Part shown: piece after piece, positions 33,223-40,691 of the stretch
Layout of the letters: every line of letters begins with the position of its first letter
How positions within the stretch are numbered: the stretch's first letter is position 1
Assembly: GCA_964591245.1 (NCBI GenBank)
Contig: CAZPZZ010000015.1
Coordinates: 1-45,646, forward strand
Reading direction: 5' to 3'
DNA length: 45,646 nt
Origin: CAZPZZ01 sp964591245
GTDB lineage: Bacteria > Acidobacteriota > Vicinamibacteria > Vicinamibacterales > UBA8438
Program-made: the position numbers and the translations under genes
Notes under the pieces: generated by a model
What the model was told of the DNA's origin: nothing
Seen by the model: only the letters and a program-made list of their open reading frames with translations
Databases searched by the model: none

Positions 33223-33767
33223 GGTGTTTCGAAGAGCATGTGACTCGCGGTACTCCCGGTAGCTTTGCGGTGTTCCAGGAATAGAGCGAAATAGGAATCG
33301 AGGACGAACGTAGACGCTGGCCGGCCCAGTGCGTCGGCCATGTCAAGAATCTCCGATTCAGCTCCTTCCAGTTCGACGAATGTACCGATCGGGGATTCGT
33401 CAATGGTGATTACGAGATTCCCGAGGCGAAATTCTTCTCGATACTTCTGATATCGAAACCATACGTGATAGCCCAGGCGCTGGAATAGTGTCAGAAGCAA
33501 CTCGCCATCGGCCACGCTGGTTTCGAGTTCCTCTCGCACCTTTGTTCTTCCGGGTTGCGGCGGGCCTTTGAACGTGAGGATGCTGTCGTCGCCGTCGAAA
33601 CGGACCCGCAGCGCGCACTTGCGGACCCGCAGCGGGGTGGCTTCGCGATCGAGCAGGTAGTCGTTTTGAAGTCGTCGTGGATGTAGAGGAATCGCACCAG
33701 CTTTCATCACGTCGTGTCGCGCAATTGCTGGGCTTTCATACCGTAGTTTGACCTCACGTTCGGTCAT
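33219..33767 (-). CDS. CYTH-domain protein (adenylate cyclase class IV/thiamine triphosphatase fold)
   Basis: A 182-residue single-domain protein. It begins with the ExExK signature of CYTH proteins (EREVK, residues 3-7). Alternating charged strands follow (RVRKCALRVRFDG, LTFKGPPQPGRTKVREELE), and later ITIDESPIGTFVELEG with the conserved E-x-E-like pair. CYTH enzymes form a tunnel that binds triphosphates; substrates range from ATP (cyclase) to thiamine or inorganic triphosphate, and the sequence does not say which. The ATG at 33767 was chosen because the motif starts there; upstream in-frame codons overlap midA. Confidence 0.8.
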   Translation of the reverse strand: MTEREVKLRYESPAIARHDVMKAGAIPLHPRRLQNDYLLDREATPLRVRKCALRVRFDGDDSILTFKGPPQPGRTKVREELETSVADGELLLTLFQRLGYHVWFRYQKYREEFRLGNLVITIDESPIGTFVELEGAESEILDMADALGRPASTFVLDSYFALFLEHRKATGSTASHMLFETP

Positions 33768-33780
33768 TGTCCAAGAAAAT

Positions 33781-35004
33781 CTAGTGAACCTGTCCGGGGC
33801 GTAGTTTTCCCGTGGCGGGGGGGCTGAGATCGGCTCTCGCTGACTCTGCTGCCGAGGTTGGATCAAATGACGCCCCACGCAATGCTGGGCGTCCCACACC
33901 TTTACCAAAAAGCATGACTGTGTGACTTGTACCCAGTCCACCGGGAACCAAAAGGCTTTTCAATGCCAGCCGATGGCGCAAGCCGGCACGGGTGTCGTGG
34001 CCGGACAATGGGGTGTCCAGCGCCCCCAAACCCAGAAGAAATCGTGTTTGGTCGACTTCTCCTAGGAGGTCAAGCCCCGCGTGAAGAGCCGTGTTTTTGA
34101 CCGATGTGAGATCGACGTGGGCTGTGATGTCTTGTTCCCCCGGGTGCGCTAGCCACGCCGGTCCGCCAGGCTGCTCAGGGTCGGCTGTGGTGGTGTTGAT
34201 CAGATGTTGACGAAAGGTGGTGAGTGTGCCGCTGGCGTGATGTCCGGCATAGAGCTTATCGGCAGAGTGTCCGTAGTCAATCAACAGGAGAAACCCACGA
34301 GTGAGCCGCTGTGTGACGTCCCGGATCCAATCAACCGCGGCGAGATTTACTTCGCCGCGCCAGCCGACCGCGGGCTGCACGTTCACGTGATCAAGATAGT
34401 GCGCCAGGCGCTCTGTTGATGGTGCAGCGAGACGTTCAACGAGTTGGTTGTCGTCGAGTCCTACGAAGATCTCGGCGAGGCCGTTCGACGTCATGGTGAC
34501 GACGTGAGTCGGGAGTGCGTCGAGGAGTTCATTAGCAAGAATGACGCCGGAGATCTCTTGCGGGGGCGTCGGCGACTGGGCGACGAGGTGTTTGGCATGC
34601 TGTCCGAGTGTCGTGCGTTGTACGTCGCGTGCGGCGGGGCTCGTCTCGACAAGTGTCAACTGCGTGGACGCATAGAACTCGGCGTGGTCACTGGAGGCGG
34701 CATCGAGGATGTCTCGGGCCAGCTGTCCATTGCCCGCACCGATCTCGACTAGTTCGAATCCGGGTTCTCCGGTTGCGGCCAGCAGGCGATGCATTTCCGC
34801 AAGTTGAATCGCAAGCAGGGAACCGAACTGGGGACCCACGTCGACGCTGGTAAAGAAATCTCCCTCGCGGCCGGTTTTTCTGGGCGCGCGCGTGTAGTAG
34901 CCGAGGCTGGGGTGGTAGAGCGCCATGTCCATGAATGCCGCCACCGTGAGGGGACCCTCGCTACGGATCCGCTGCGTGATGAGGGCCCGAAGGTTCGTGG
35001 ACAT
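33781..35004 (-). CDS. MidA/NDUFAF7-family SAM-dependent methyltransferase
   Basis: A 407-residue protein. The N-terminal MALYHPSLGYYTR (in FMDMALYHPSLGYYT) and GDFFTSVDVGPQFG are hallmarks of the family. The SAM-binding motif is VEIGAGNGQLARDIL (86-100), then VILANELLDALP. The mitochondrial member methylates an arginine of a complex I subunit; bacterial roles are mostly unproven. The gene starts 18 bases after the protease gene and ends 13 bases before the CYTH start, consistent with one operon. Confidence 0.85.
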   Translation of the reverse strand: MSTNLRALITQRIRSEGPLTVAAFMDMALYHPSLGYYTRAPRKTGREGDFFTSVDVGPQFGSLLAIQLAEMHRLLAATGEPGFELVEIGAGNGQLARDILDAASSDHAEFYASTQLTLVETSPAARDVQRTTLGQHAKHLVAQSPTPPQEISGVILANELLDALPTHVVTMTSNGLAEIFVGLDDNQLVERLAAPSTERLAHYLDHVNVQPAVGWRGEVNLAAVDWIRDVTQRLTRGFLLLIDYGHSADKLYAGHHASGTLTTFRQHLINTTTADPEQPGGPAWLAHPGEQDITAHVDLTSVKNTALHAGLDLLGEVDQTRFLLGLGALDTPLSGHDTRAGLRHRLALKSLLVPGGLGTSHTVMLFGKGVGRPALRGASFDPTSAAESARADLSPPATGKLRPGQVH

Positions 35005-35022
35005 GGCGCTGGAACGACGGAG

Positions 35023-36585
35023 CTACTCCTTACGAATACGGAGGAATACTTGCGATTCGCCGCGAAGAATCAGGAGGAATGCAGTGCGCCCAGCCTCAAC
35101 TTGATTCAGTTCTTGAATCGCTTCCGTGGCGGACCCGACGGGCGAACGGTTGACGGCAGTGATGACGTCGCCGGGGCGGATGCCTCCCTGCTGAGCGGCA
35201 CCTCCAGGATCGACTCCACTCACGATCGCGCCAGTCGTGCCCGCGGGAAGTTCGAGCTGTCGAGAAACCTCCGTGGTCAGATCCTGGAGGTTCATGCCGA
35301 ACCCTGTGCTAAGGTCTTCGACTTCGATCTCGGCCTCCGCTACTTGACCCTGATTCTCAAGGTCAAGCTCGCCGATGGTGATAGGCAGCGTCGTGGGCAT
35401 GCCATCGCGGTACACGCCTAGCTCCACGACATCACCCGGTCGCGTGTCGACGACCTTCTGTTGCAAGTCTTCCAAATCTGCCACTCGTTCGCCGTCGAAA
35501 CTCACGATTACGTCGCCCAGCTCGAGGTCAGAATTGTCCGCCGGTCCATCGGGAGCGATGGTGGAGACGATCGCGCCCATACGTTCGTCGAGTCCAAGAT
35601 CCTCATAGTCATCGTTCGTGACGGCCAGGATAGATACGCCAATGACCCCCCTGGTGACGCGACCGGTGCGTAGCTGAGGTAGTAGTTCTCGAACAACGTT
35701 GATTGGCACGGCGAAGCCAATCCCCAAGTTGCTGGGCCGATCACTGACGATGGCAGTGTTGATACCGATGACGTCGCCGCGGAGATTCAACAATGGCCCT
35801 CCGGAGTTACCGGGATTGATGGCTGCGTCGGTTTGAATGACTGGTTGCGACCTTCCTCGAACTTGTTCGAACGGTCGACCGACGGCGCTTACTACGCCGA
35901 CGGTTACCGTGTGGCCAAGGTTGAAGGGATTCCCAATCGCCATGACCCAATCGCCTGAGCGCATCTGATCGGAGTCACCGAAGCTCGCTTCTGGAAGTTC
36001 ATAGTCCGGCCGTTCGATGAGTTCGATCAGGGCACTATCGGTGAGACGATCCCGGCCGACGATGCGGGCTTCATAGGTTTCGTCGTCGTCACCGAAGAAG
36101 GACACTTCGATTTTTGTCGCATCCTGAACAACATGATTGTTGGTCAGGATGTACCCTTCTCGATCAATCACAAAGCCAGTGCCAGCGGCGACCGTAGTTC
36201 GATCGCTATTACGATCCCGTTCCCCCCGTTCCTCAGGTGGGTCGCCGAAGAAGCGTCTGAACAAATCGTCGTCGCCGAAAAATCGGTTCGATTCCCCCCC
36301 CTGGCTGCTGCGGGTCTCGGTGCGGATGTTGACCACCATGGGGCTTTGCGCTTCGGCAATGTCCCGAAAGGTAGTTGCGGTCAACTGACCCGTGATCGGT
36401 GCACTGTTCATCTCGGGCAGGACCGTAAGGCCTGAGGTTCCTGCCCCTCCGGCCTGGGACCCGCTCGAGGTCTGTGCGACAGAGCGCGACACCATGTCGA
36501 GGCGTCCCGCGATGACGAGACCGACCACCATTGAGATCACGGCGATCAAAACCCCTGAAAATAGCGTGTTTCTACGTTTACCCAT
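35023..36585 (-). CDS. DegP/HtrA-family periplasmic serine protease (Do-like)
   Basis: A 520-residue protease-chaperone. A membrane-spanning signal anchor (about 8-28) is followed by a low-complexity linker, then a trypsin-like domain with the triad His151 (TNNHVVQD), Asp183 (DSALIEL) and Ser261 (NPGNSGGPL). Two PDZ domains follow (about 305-400 and 420-515). It degrades or refolds misfolded envelope proteins. GGAGGAGCAGG directly before the ATG at 36585 supports this start over one 15 bases upstream. It follows the M24 peptidase gene by 25 bases. Confidence 0.92.
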   Translation of the reverse strand: MGKRRNTLFSGVLIAVISMVVGLVIAGRLDMVSRSVAQTSSGSQAGGAGTSGLTVLPEMNSAPITGQLTATTFRDIAEAQSPMVVNIRTETRSSQGGESNRFFGDDDLFRRFFGDPPEERGERDRNSDRTTVAAGTGFVIDREGYILTNNHVVQDATKIEVSFFGDDDETYEARIVGRDRLTDSALIELIERPDYELPEASFGDSDQMRSGDWVMAIGNPFNLGHTVTVGVVSAVGRPFEQVRGRSQPVIQTDAAINPGNSGGPLLNLRGDVIGINTAIVSDRPSNLGIGFAVPINVVRELLPQLRTGRVTRGVIGVSILAVTNDDYEDLGLDERMGAIVSTIAPDGPADNSDLELGDVIVSFDGERVADLEDLQQKVVDTRPGDVVELGVYRDGMPTTLPITIGELDLENQGQVAEAEIEVEDLSTGFGMNLQDLTTEVSRQLELPAGTTGAIVSGVDPGGAAQQGGIRPGDVITAVNRSPVGSATEAIQELNQVEAGRTAFLLILRGESQVFLRIRKE

Positions 36586-36610
36586 CCTGCTCCTCCACAC
36601 CTTGCCTACC

Positions 36611-37792
36611 CTATCCTAATAACAGGATTGCATCCTGCCTGGGGCCAGTTACAGTTGCCGTGTCGGAACCCACGTGCAAATTGATCTCCGTCCGGAGACC
36701 AAAGTCGTCGAAGTAGATCCCCGGCTCGACGGTGACCGCGGTTCCTGGAAGTAGCCGGCGTTCGTCGTGAGTCTCGAAATCGTCGAGGTTCACACCGTTG
36801 CCGTGTACGGCTTCACCAAGGCTGTGTCCTGTCCGGTGTACGAATTGGTCTCCGAAACCCGCTGTGTCGATCAATTGCCGCGCTGTTCGATCGACTTGCC
36901 ATCCGTGAAGAGAACGGCCCTGTTGCACTCCGTCCTGCACGAATGCGACGGCAGCGTCACGTCCTTGCCGAATCACGTCGAAGGCGTCGGCGTAGCGGGG
37001 GGGCACGCTCGTCCCTGTGAAGCCCATCCAGGTTATGTCTGCGTATACGGCTCCAGGTGTTGTCAATTTACCCCACAGGTCCAAGAGCAGTATTTCGTCT
37101 GAGTCGATGATTCGGTGCCGGGGCTGTGTCGGCAAGTAATGGGGGTCTCCGGCATTTTCTTGAGCGGCCACGACTGGACGTGAATCGCTGATCAGTTCGG
37201 CATCTTCGAACCATCCGCTCATGGCGTCTTGTACTTCGAACTCGGTTACCGGGGTATGGCTACGGATCCGTTCACGTACCAGTGCGAAGGCCTGATCCTT
37301 AATGGAATACAGGGCTTGTGCGGCTGTTTGGTGAGTAGCCAGCGCGGCTTCATCCCAGACTGCTTCAAACCGCTGGATCAAGTCCCCTGACGAGCGAATC
37401 TCCGCACCGAGGGCGCGTACCACGTCGATCGTCCCGCCATCAATCCGGGAAATGTACGGAATCGCGCAGTTCGGCGAGTACTCCATGGCCAGAGTTGCAC
37501 CAGTCTTCACGAGTGATCGGAGACCGGCCTGAAACTCTTCGTATTGAGCATATTCGGTTTTTTCGCCAGGAAGATGGTCGAGGCGGTCACGTTCAATGGT
37601 GTGCACAAGGCCGCGCGCGGGACCGTCTGACGGAATCAGATAATACCAACGACGGGTTGTGAGCTTCGCTGCGGTGCTGAGGCCAGCAACTCGCCGGGAA
37701 ATCGGATTGGAGCCGTGGAAGTCGTACAAGAGCCAGCCGTCAAGTCCATCATCGCGAAGGGCCTGCTGGACGGCGGCGATATCCAGCGTCAT
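36611..37792 (-). CDS. M24-family metallopeptidase (Xaa-Pro aminopeptidase-like)
   Basis: A 393-residue pita-bread-fold peptidase. An N-terminal creatinase-like domain (about 1-150, DGLDGWLLYDFHGSNP) precedes the catalytic domain, in which all five metal ligands are visible: Asp238 (LLLDLWG), Asp252 (YADITWMG), His323 (RTGHSLG), Glu356 (VTVEPGIY) and Glu369 (LRTEINLH). The enzyme would remove N-terminal residues before proline or act on dipeptides. The ATG at 37792 fits the family start; upstream in-frame ATGs exist (37843, 37855). A TATACT element ends 7 bases before the chosen ATG. It heads the degP-midA-CYTH-kinase operon. Confidence 0.88.
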   Translation of the reverse strand: MTLDIAAVQQALRDDGLDGWLLYDFHGSNPISRRVAGLSTAAKLTTRRWYYLIPSDGPARGLVHTIERDRLDHLPGEKTEYAQYEEFQAGLRSLVKTGATLAMEYSPNCAIPYISRIDGGTIDVVRALGAEIRSSGDLIQRFEAVWDEAALATHQTAAQALYSIKDQAFALVRERIRSHTPVTEFEVQDAMSGWFEDAELISDSRPVVAAQENAGDPHYLPTQPRHRIIDSDEILLLDLWGKLTTPGAVYADITWMGFTGTSVPPRYADAFDVIRQGRDAAVAFVQDGVQQGRSLHGWQVDRTARQLIDTAGFGDQFVHRTGHSLGEAVHGNGVNLDDFETHDERRLLPGTAVTVEPGIYFDDFGLRTEINLHVGSDTATVTGPRQDAILLLG

Positions 37793-37799
37793 GGACTGC

Positions 37800-37805
37800 A
37801 GTATA
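37800..37805 (-). promoter_or_regulatory. -10-like element TATACT 7 nt before the M24 peptidase gene
   Basis: TATACT matches five of six -10 positions on the minus strand and ends 7 bases before the ATG. There is no good -35 at 17 bases and no Shine-Dalgarno, so a leaderless transcript is possible. Confidence 0.4.
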
Positions 37806-37952
37806 GCAGCGCAATTGTTCTCAGTCCGTTCTTCCCGAGTCATCGTGCGGTCCATTGCGAAGTTTGTCCCGTTCTACAAATTAGGACGCCGGGGGCCGCG
37901 TAATGGTCGGGGCAATCTGTATTTGCTCGGTTCCACGTCCTAGGGCGTACAC

Positions 37953-37995
37953 GAAAAAAGGGTGCCACGTAGACGTTTGCACACGCGGCACCCTT
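37953..37995 (-). terminator. Rho-independent terminator of the lipoprotein gene
   Basis: On the minus strand AAGGGTGCCGCGT and ACGTGGCACCCTT pair over 13 bp with one G-U, around a 12-base loop, and run into six Ts (positions 37954-37959). It starts about 25 bases after the lipoprotein stop. Confidence 0.85.
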
Positions 37996-38020
37996 GAATT
38001 CGTCGAAAACTGGCGTGGAT

Positions 38021-38566
38021 TTAGGCCTCTGTGTCTTCTTCCTCGCCCTCTTCACCTTCCTCCTCCTCGAGAGGGGTCGGTTCATCCATTTCTTCCGCTA
38101 CCGTCGCCTCGATGACGCCGTTCTTGTGGCTGAATTCGTAATTACTGCGCGACATCCGGCTGTTTCTCGGGATTCTGAGTTCTACCTCGACGATCTGGCC
38201 TTCGAGTAACGGCTTCTGTAGCCGGAATGAGCCGCCGCTCACGGTGTCGCCAGCGCGGTCGTACCAGAATTCGTCAACTTTAAACCCCGCCAGGGCACCG
38301 TCAGTACGGTTCTCGATCCGGAACGTGGTGACCATCTCGCTTCCATCTCGTCTGGTGACCGGCTGCAGATAGCCGATCTGGCCGGGGCCCCTGACGGTGG
38401 CAACCAACTCCGATTCCGAGACATTCTCCAGCGCCGAGCGCAGCTCGATCTCTGCAGCTGGAATGATCACGATTTCCGGTTCCTCCGCTTCTCCACCGCC
38501 ACATCCGACCGCGACGGCAACGAGCACGAGACAACCGAACAGCGCCGTTAGATTCAACCGTTTCAT
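38021..38566 (-). CDS. Putative lipoprotein, FxLYD-like
   Basis: A 181-residue protein with a lipoprotein signal peptide: basic MKRLNL, a hydrophobic core and the lipobox A-V-G-C (Cys22), so it should be lipidated and held in a membrane. Residues about 75-155 (TFRIENRTDGALAGFKVDEFWYD in two parts) resemble beta-sandwich FxLYD-type domains. The last 25 residues are almost all acidic, with runs of glutamate. GGAGGG lies 8 bases before the ATG. It is a single-gene unit with its own strong promoter and terminator. No specific function can be given. Confidence 0.75.
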   Translation of the reverse strand: MKRLNLTALFGCLVLVAVAVGCGGGEAEEPEIVIIPAAEIELRSALENVSESELVATVRGPGQIGYLQPVTRRDGSEMVTTFRIENRTDGALAGFKVDEFWYDRAGDTVSGGSFRLQKPLLEGQIVEVELRIPRNSRMSRSNYEFSHKNGVIEATVAEEMDEPTPLEEEEGEEGEEEDTEA

Positions 38567-38638
38567 TAACCAGCCCTCCGAAAGTCGACCCGTGCACGAG
38601 AGCACCTCTCATGAACGAATGCAATTGATAGACCGAGC

Positions 38639-38667
38639 ATTATATGGCGGGTTATGCCAAAGCTCAA
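38639..38667 (-). promoter_or_regulatory. Strong sigma-70 promoter of the lipoprotein gene
   Basis: On the minus strand TTGAGC (38662-38667) and a perfect TATAAT (38639-38644) are 17 bases apart. Transcription would begin near 38632, about 65 bases before the ATG. The leader contains GAGAG-GTG-CTCTC, a small hairpin. Confidence 0.7.
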
Positions 38668-38676
38668 TACTGTAGG

Positions 38677-39135
38677 TTACAGCTCGCCGTTCCAATCCTC
38701 TGGTTCGGTGTGACTGGACCGAAATATTTCCAGGTGCCACTTCCCTCCACCCCACGGCTCAATGACTTCAGCCGCGACGACATCGACCAGAATCTCCGCA
38801 AAGGCCCTTCCGTCCGGATCTCCCTCAAGATGGTATGCGGCCTCGTCCCATGTGAACGAGGGGTACAGCACGAGTGTTAGAAACAGGTCGTAGCCATCAT
38901 CGACCACGATGAGCTGGCCGCACGGCCGCTTCAACGTAGAGTGATAGACGAGGTATTTTTCCGCGCTGTGCGCGCGGATATAGCGTTTGAGTGCAAATTC
39001 ACGGGCAACGACCTCTTCGACCGCGATCTTCTTGTCCCAGCAGTCACGACAATAGCGAGCGTCGCCACGTGGCTCAGAGACCTCCTTTGCCCCGCACAGT
39101 GTGCACTGTCCCTGGGCCGCCGACCGTGTTGCCAT
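38677..39135 (-). CDS. Uncharacterised protein with an N-terminal zinc ribbon
   Basis: A 152-residue protein that I do not recognise. The N-terminus has two CxxC pairs (Cys11/Cys14 in CTLCGAK and Cys29/Cys32 in YCRDCW), a likely zinc ribbon. The rest has strands and helices with conserved-looking aromatic stretches (YLVYHSTLKRPCGQLIVVDDGYD; here cut, LFLTLVLYPSFTWDEAAYHL). The acidic residues and length suggest a compact regulatory or RNA/DNA-associated protein, but this is not supported further. The ATG at 39135 lies 6 bases after a TAGAAT element; a TTG six bases upstream is less likely. It is divergent from the VOC gene. Confidence 0.6.
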   Translation of the reverse strand: MATRSAAQGQCTLCGAKEVSEPRGDARYCRDCWDKKIAVEEVVAREFALKRYIRAHSAEKYLVYHSTLKRPCGQLIVVDDGYDLFLTLVLYPSFTWDEAAYHLEGDPDGRAFAEILVDVVAAEVIEPWGGGKWHLEIFRSSHTEPEDWNGEL

Positions 39136-39141
39136 GAGCAA

Positions 39142-39147
39142 ATTCTA
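39142..39147 (-). promoter_or_regulatory. -10-like element TAGAAT 6 nt before the zinc-ribbon gene
   Basis: TAGAAT on the minus strand matches five of six -10 positions and ends 6 bases before the ATG, leaving no room for a Shine-Dalgarno. A leaderless start is the simplest reading. Confidence 0.45.
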
Positions 39148-39180
39148 GCAGCTCGCTACTCTCGTTCCCTAGCGGGTTGG

Positions 39181-39186
39181 TAGACT
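39181..39186 (+). promoter_or_regulatory. -10-like element TAGACT 6 nt before the VOC gene
   Basis: TAGACT matches four of six -10 positions on the plus strand and ends 6 bases before the ATG. Together with the element at 39142-39147 it makes a compact divergent promoter region of 57 bases. Confidence 0.4.
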
Positions 39187-39192
39187 GAAAAG

Positions 39193-39597
39193 ATGAACAG
39201 ACCGACGCACCTGGGGCTGCGCCATATCGCGTTGTTCACCCACCGGTACGAGGAGATGAGGGAGTTTTACATCGAACGGCTTGGATTCAAGATCGAGTGG
39301 GAGCCTGATACTGACAACGTCTACCTCACCTCAGGAACCGACAATCTCGCCCTCCATCGCGGGCAGGCGAAGACCCTCACCCAGCCGGTGAAGGATGGGT
39401 TAGATCATCTCGGACTGCTCGTTCGCCACGCCGATGATGTTGACCAATGGGCCGCCTATCTAGAAGCGCAGGCGATTCGACTCAAGGCCGCACCGCGTAC
39501 CCATCGTGACGGTGCCCGGTCGCTGTATCTGAGCGATCCCGATGGCAACACCATTCAAATTCTGCATCATCCGCCAATCAGCGGGGTGCGGCCTTAG
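39193..39597 (+). CDS. VOC-superfamily (glyoxalase/bleomycin-resistance-like) protein
   Basis: A 134-residue protein with the paired beta-alpha-beta-beta-beta modules of the vicinal oxygen chelate fold: LRHIALFTHRYEEMREFYIERLGF, then LDHLGLLVRHADDVDQW and SLYLSDPDGNTIQIL (long stretches given as parts). Likely metal ligands are His11, His55 and His72; the usual final glutamate in DPDGNxIE is glutamine (Gln122), so metal binding or activity may differ from glyoxalase I. Substrate is unknown. It converges on nadK with a 23-base gap. Confidence 0.8.
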   Translation: MNRPTHLGLRHIALFTHRYEEMREFYIERLGFKIEWEPDTDNVYLTSGTDNLALHRGQAKTLTQPVKDGLDHLGLLVRHADDVDQWAAYLEAQAIRLKAAPRTHRDGARSLYLSDPDGNTIQILHHPPISGVRP

Positions 39598-39620
39598 TCG
39601 GTGAGGGAGGCGCTGGGCCG

Positions 39621-40523
39621 TTATCGTTCTGCCCAGCGTAGTTTTTCCCGGAGCACCGCAAAGTAGGGGCGTGCAGTGGCTCGAATGATACGTAGCGGTC
39701 GTTCCAACGCCTTGACGACGACGGCGTCGCCAGCTTGGAGTTGGAAACCGGTCTGCCCGTCGAAACTCGCGTAAGCCTTGGCGTCGGTGTCGCCGAGCTC
39801 AGGTTCGATTCGAATCGCCGAGTTGTCCGGCAGTACCACGGGACGGTTGGTCAGCATATGTGGCGCGATCGGTGTCAGCACGAATGCATTGACCAGTGGA
39901 TGCACGATGGGACCGCCAGCCGAGAGGTTGTAGGCTGTCGACCCCGTGGGGCTCGCGACGATGAGGCCGTCGGCGCGGAAGCGAGCCACAAACTGCTCGC
40001 CCACCGAGACGGACAAGTCGAGAATGCCGGAAAGCGCACTCTTTGTGATGACGACGTCGTTGAGCGCCAAGCACGTGGTTAGTGTCCGTTTGTTACGGAT
40101 TGTCTGAGATTGCAGCATACGTCTCTCGTCGACGCCCGCTGCACCCTCGACGGCTGAGTCCAGTGCGTCGAAGAGTTCGGGAAGTGTAATTTCCGTCAGA
40201 AATCCCAGGCTGCCGAAGTTGACTGCAAGAATGGGCGGATTCTCTTTCGTGGCGGCAATTTGCCGTGCAACCCCAAGCAACGTACCGTCTCCCCCCAGGA
40301 CGAGGATGAGATCCGACACGGTCGGAAGCTGTGCCGAATCGATGGTGGTCTCGGTCTGGAGCCCCGAGAGCGCGGCGGTTTCCTGTTCGACAACCGCCGT
40401 GAGTGAGCGCGCTTTCAGCCAGGCAACAACATCACGGACCAGCGGTGCCGCAGCAGCGAGGCTGCTCTTGGCAATGATGCCGACGCGAGTGATCGGTCGG
40501 GATGTGGGTGGGCAGACAGCCAT
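39621..40523 (-). CDS. nadK: NAD kinase
   Basis: A 300-residue enzyme making NADP from NAD. The GGDGTLLGVAR motif (77-87), LNDVVITK and SPTGSTAYNLSAGGPIVHP (near 195-213) are diagnostic. The N-terminus VGIIAKSS matches the family a few residues after the chosen ATG; no Shine-Dalgarno is seen. It follows tlyA on the same strand by 168 bases; tlyA-nadK adjacency is common in bacteria, often with recN after it, which is absent here. Confidence 0.95.
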   Translation of the reverse strand: MAVCPPTSRPITRVGIIAKSSLAAAAPLVRDVVAWLKARSLTAVVEQETAALSGLQTETTIDSAQLPTVSDLILVLGGDGTLLGVARQIAATKENPPILAVNFGSLGFLTEITLPELFDALDSAVEGAAGVDERRMLQSQTIRNKRTLTTCLALNDVVITKSALSGILDLSVSVGEQFVARFRADGLIVASPTGSTAYNLSAGGPIVHPLVNAFVLTPIAPHMLTNRPVVLPDNSAIRIEPELGDTDAKAYASFDGQTGFQLQAGDAVVVKALERPLRIIRATARPYFAVLREKLRWAER

Positions 40524-40691
40524 CAGCGCTGGAGGGGATGATGCGGTGGACGCCGGTGGAATCGGAGCGACGACACGGAATGCCAGGTTGTTCGTTCACG
40601 ACCGCGCGTGTTCGCGGCGCACTGTTTGCTTCGAGTTGGTGTTTCGATCATGACGGATTCCGTGCATTGAGATGGCTTTGCCGATGTGCGC

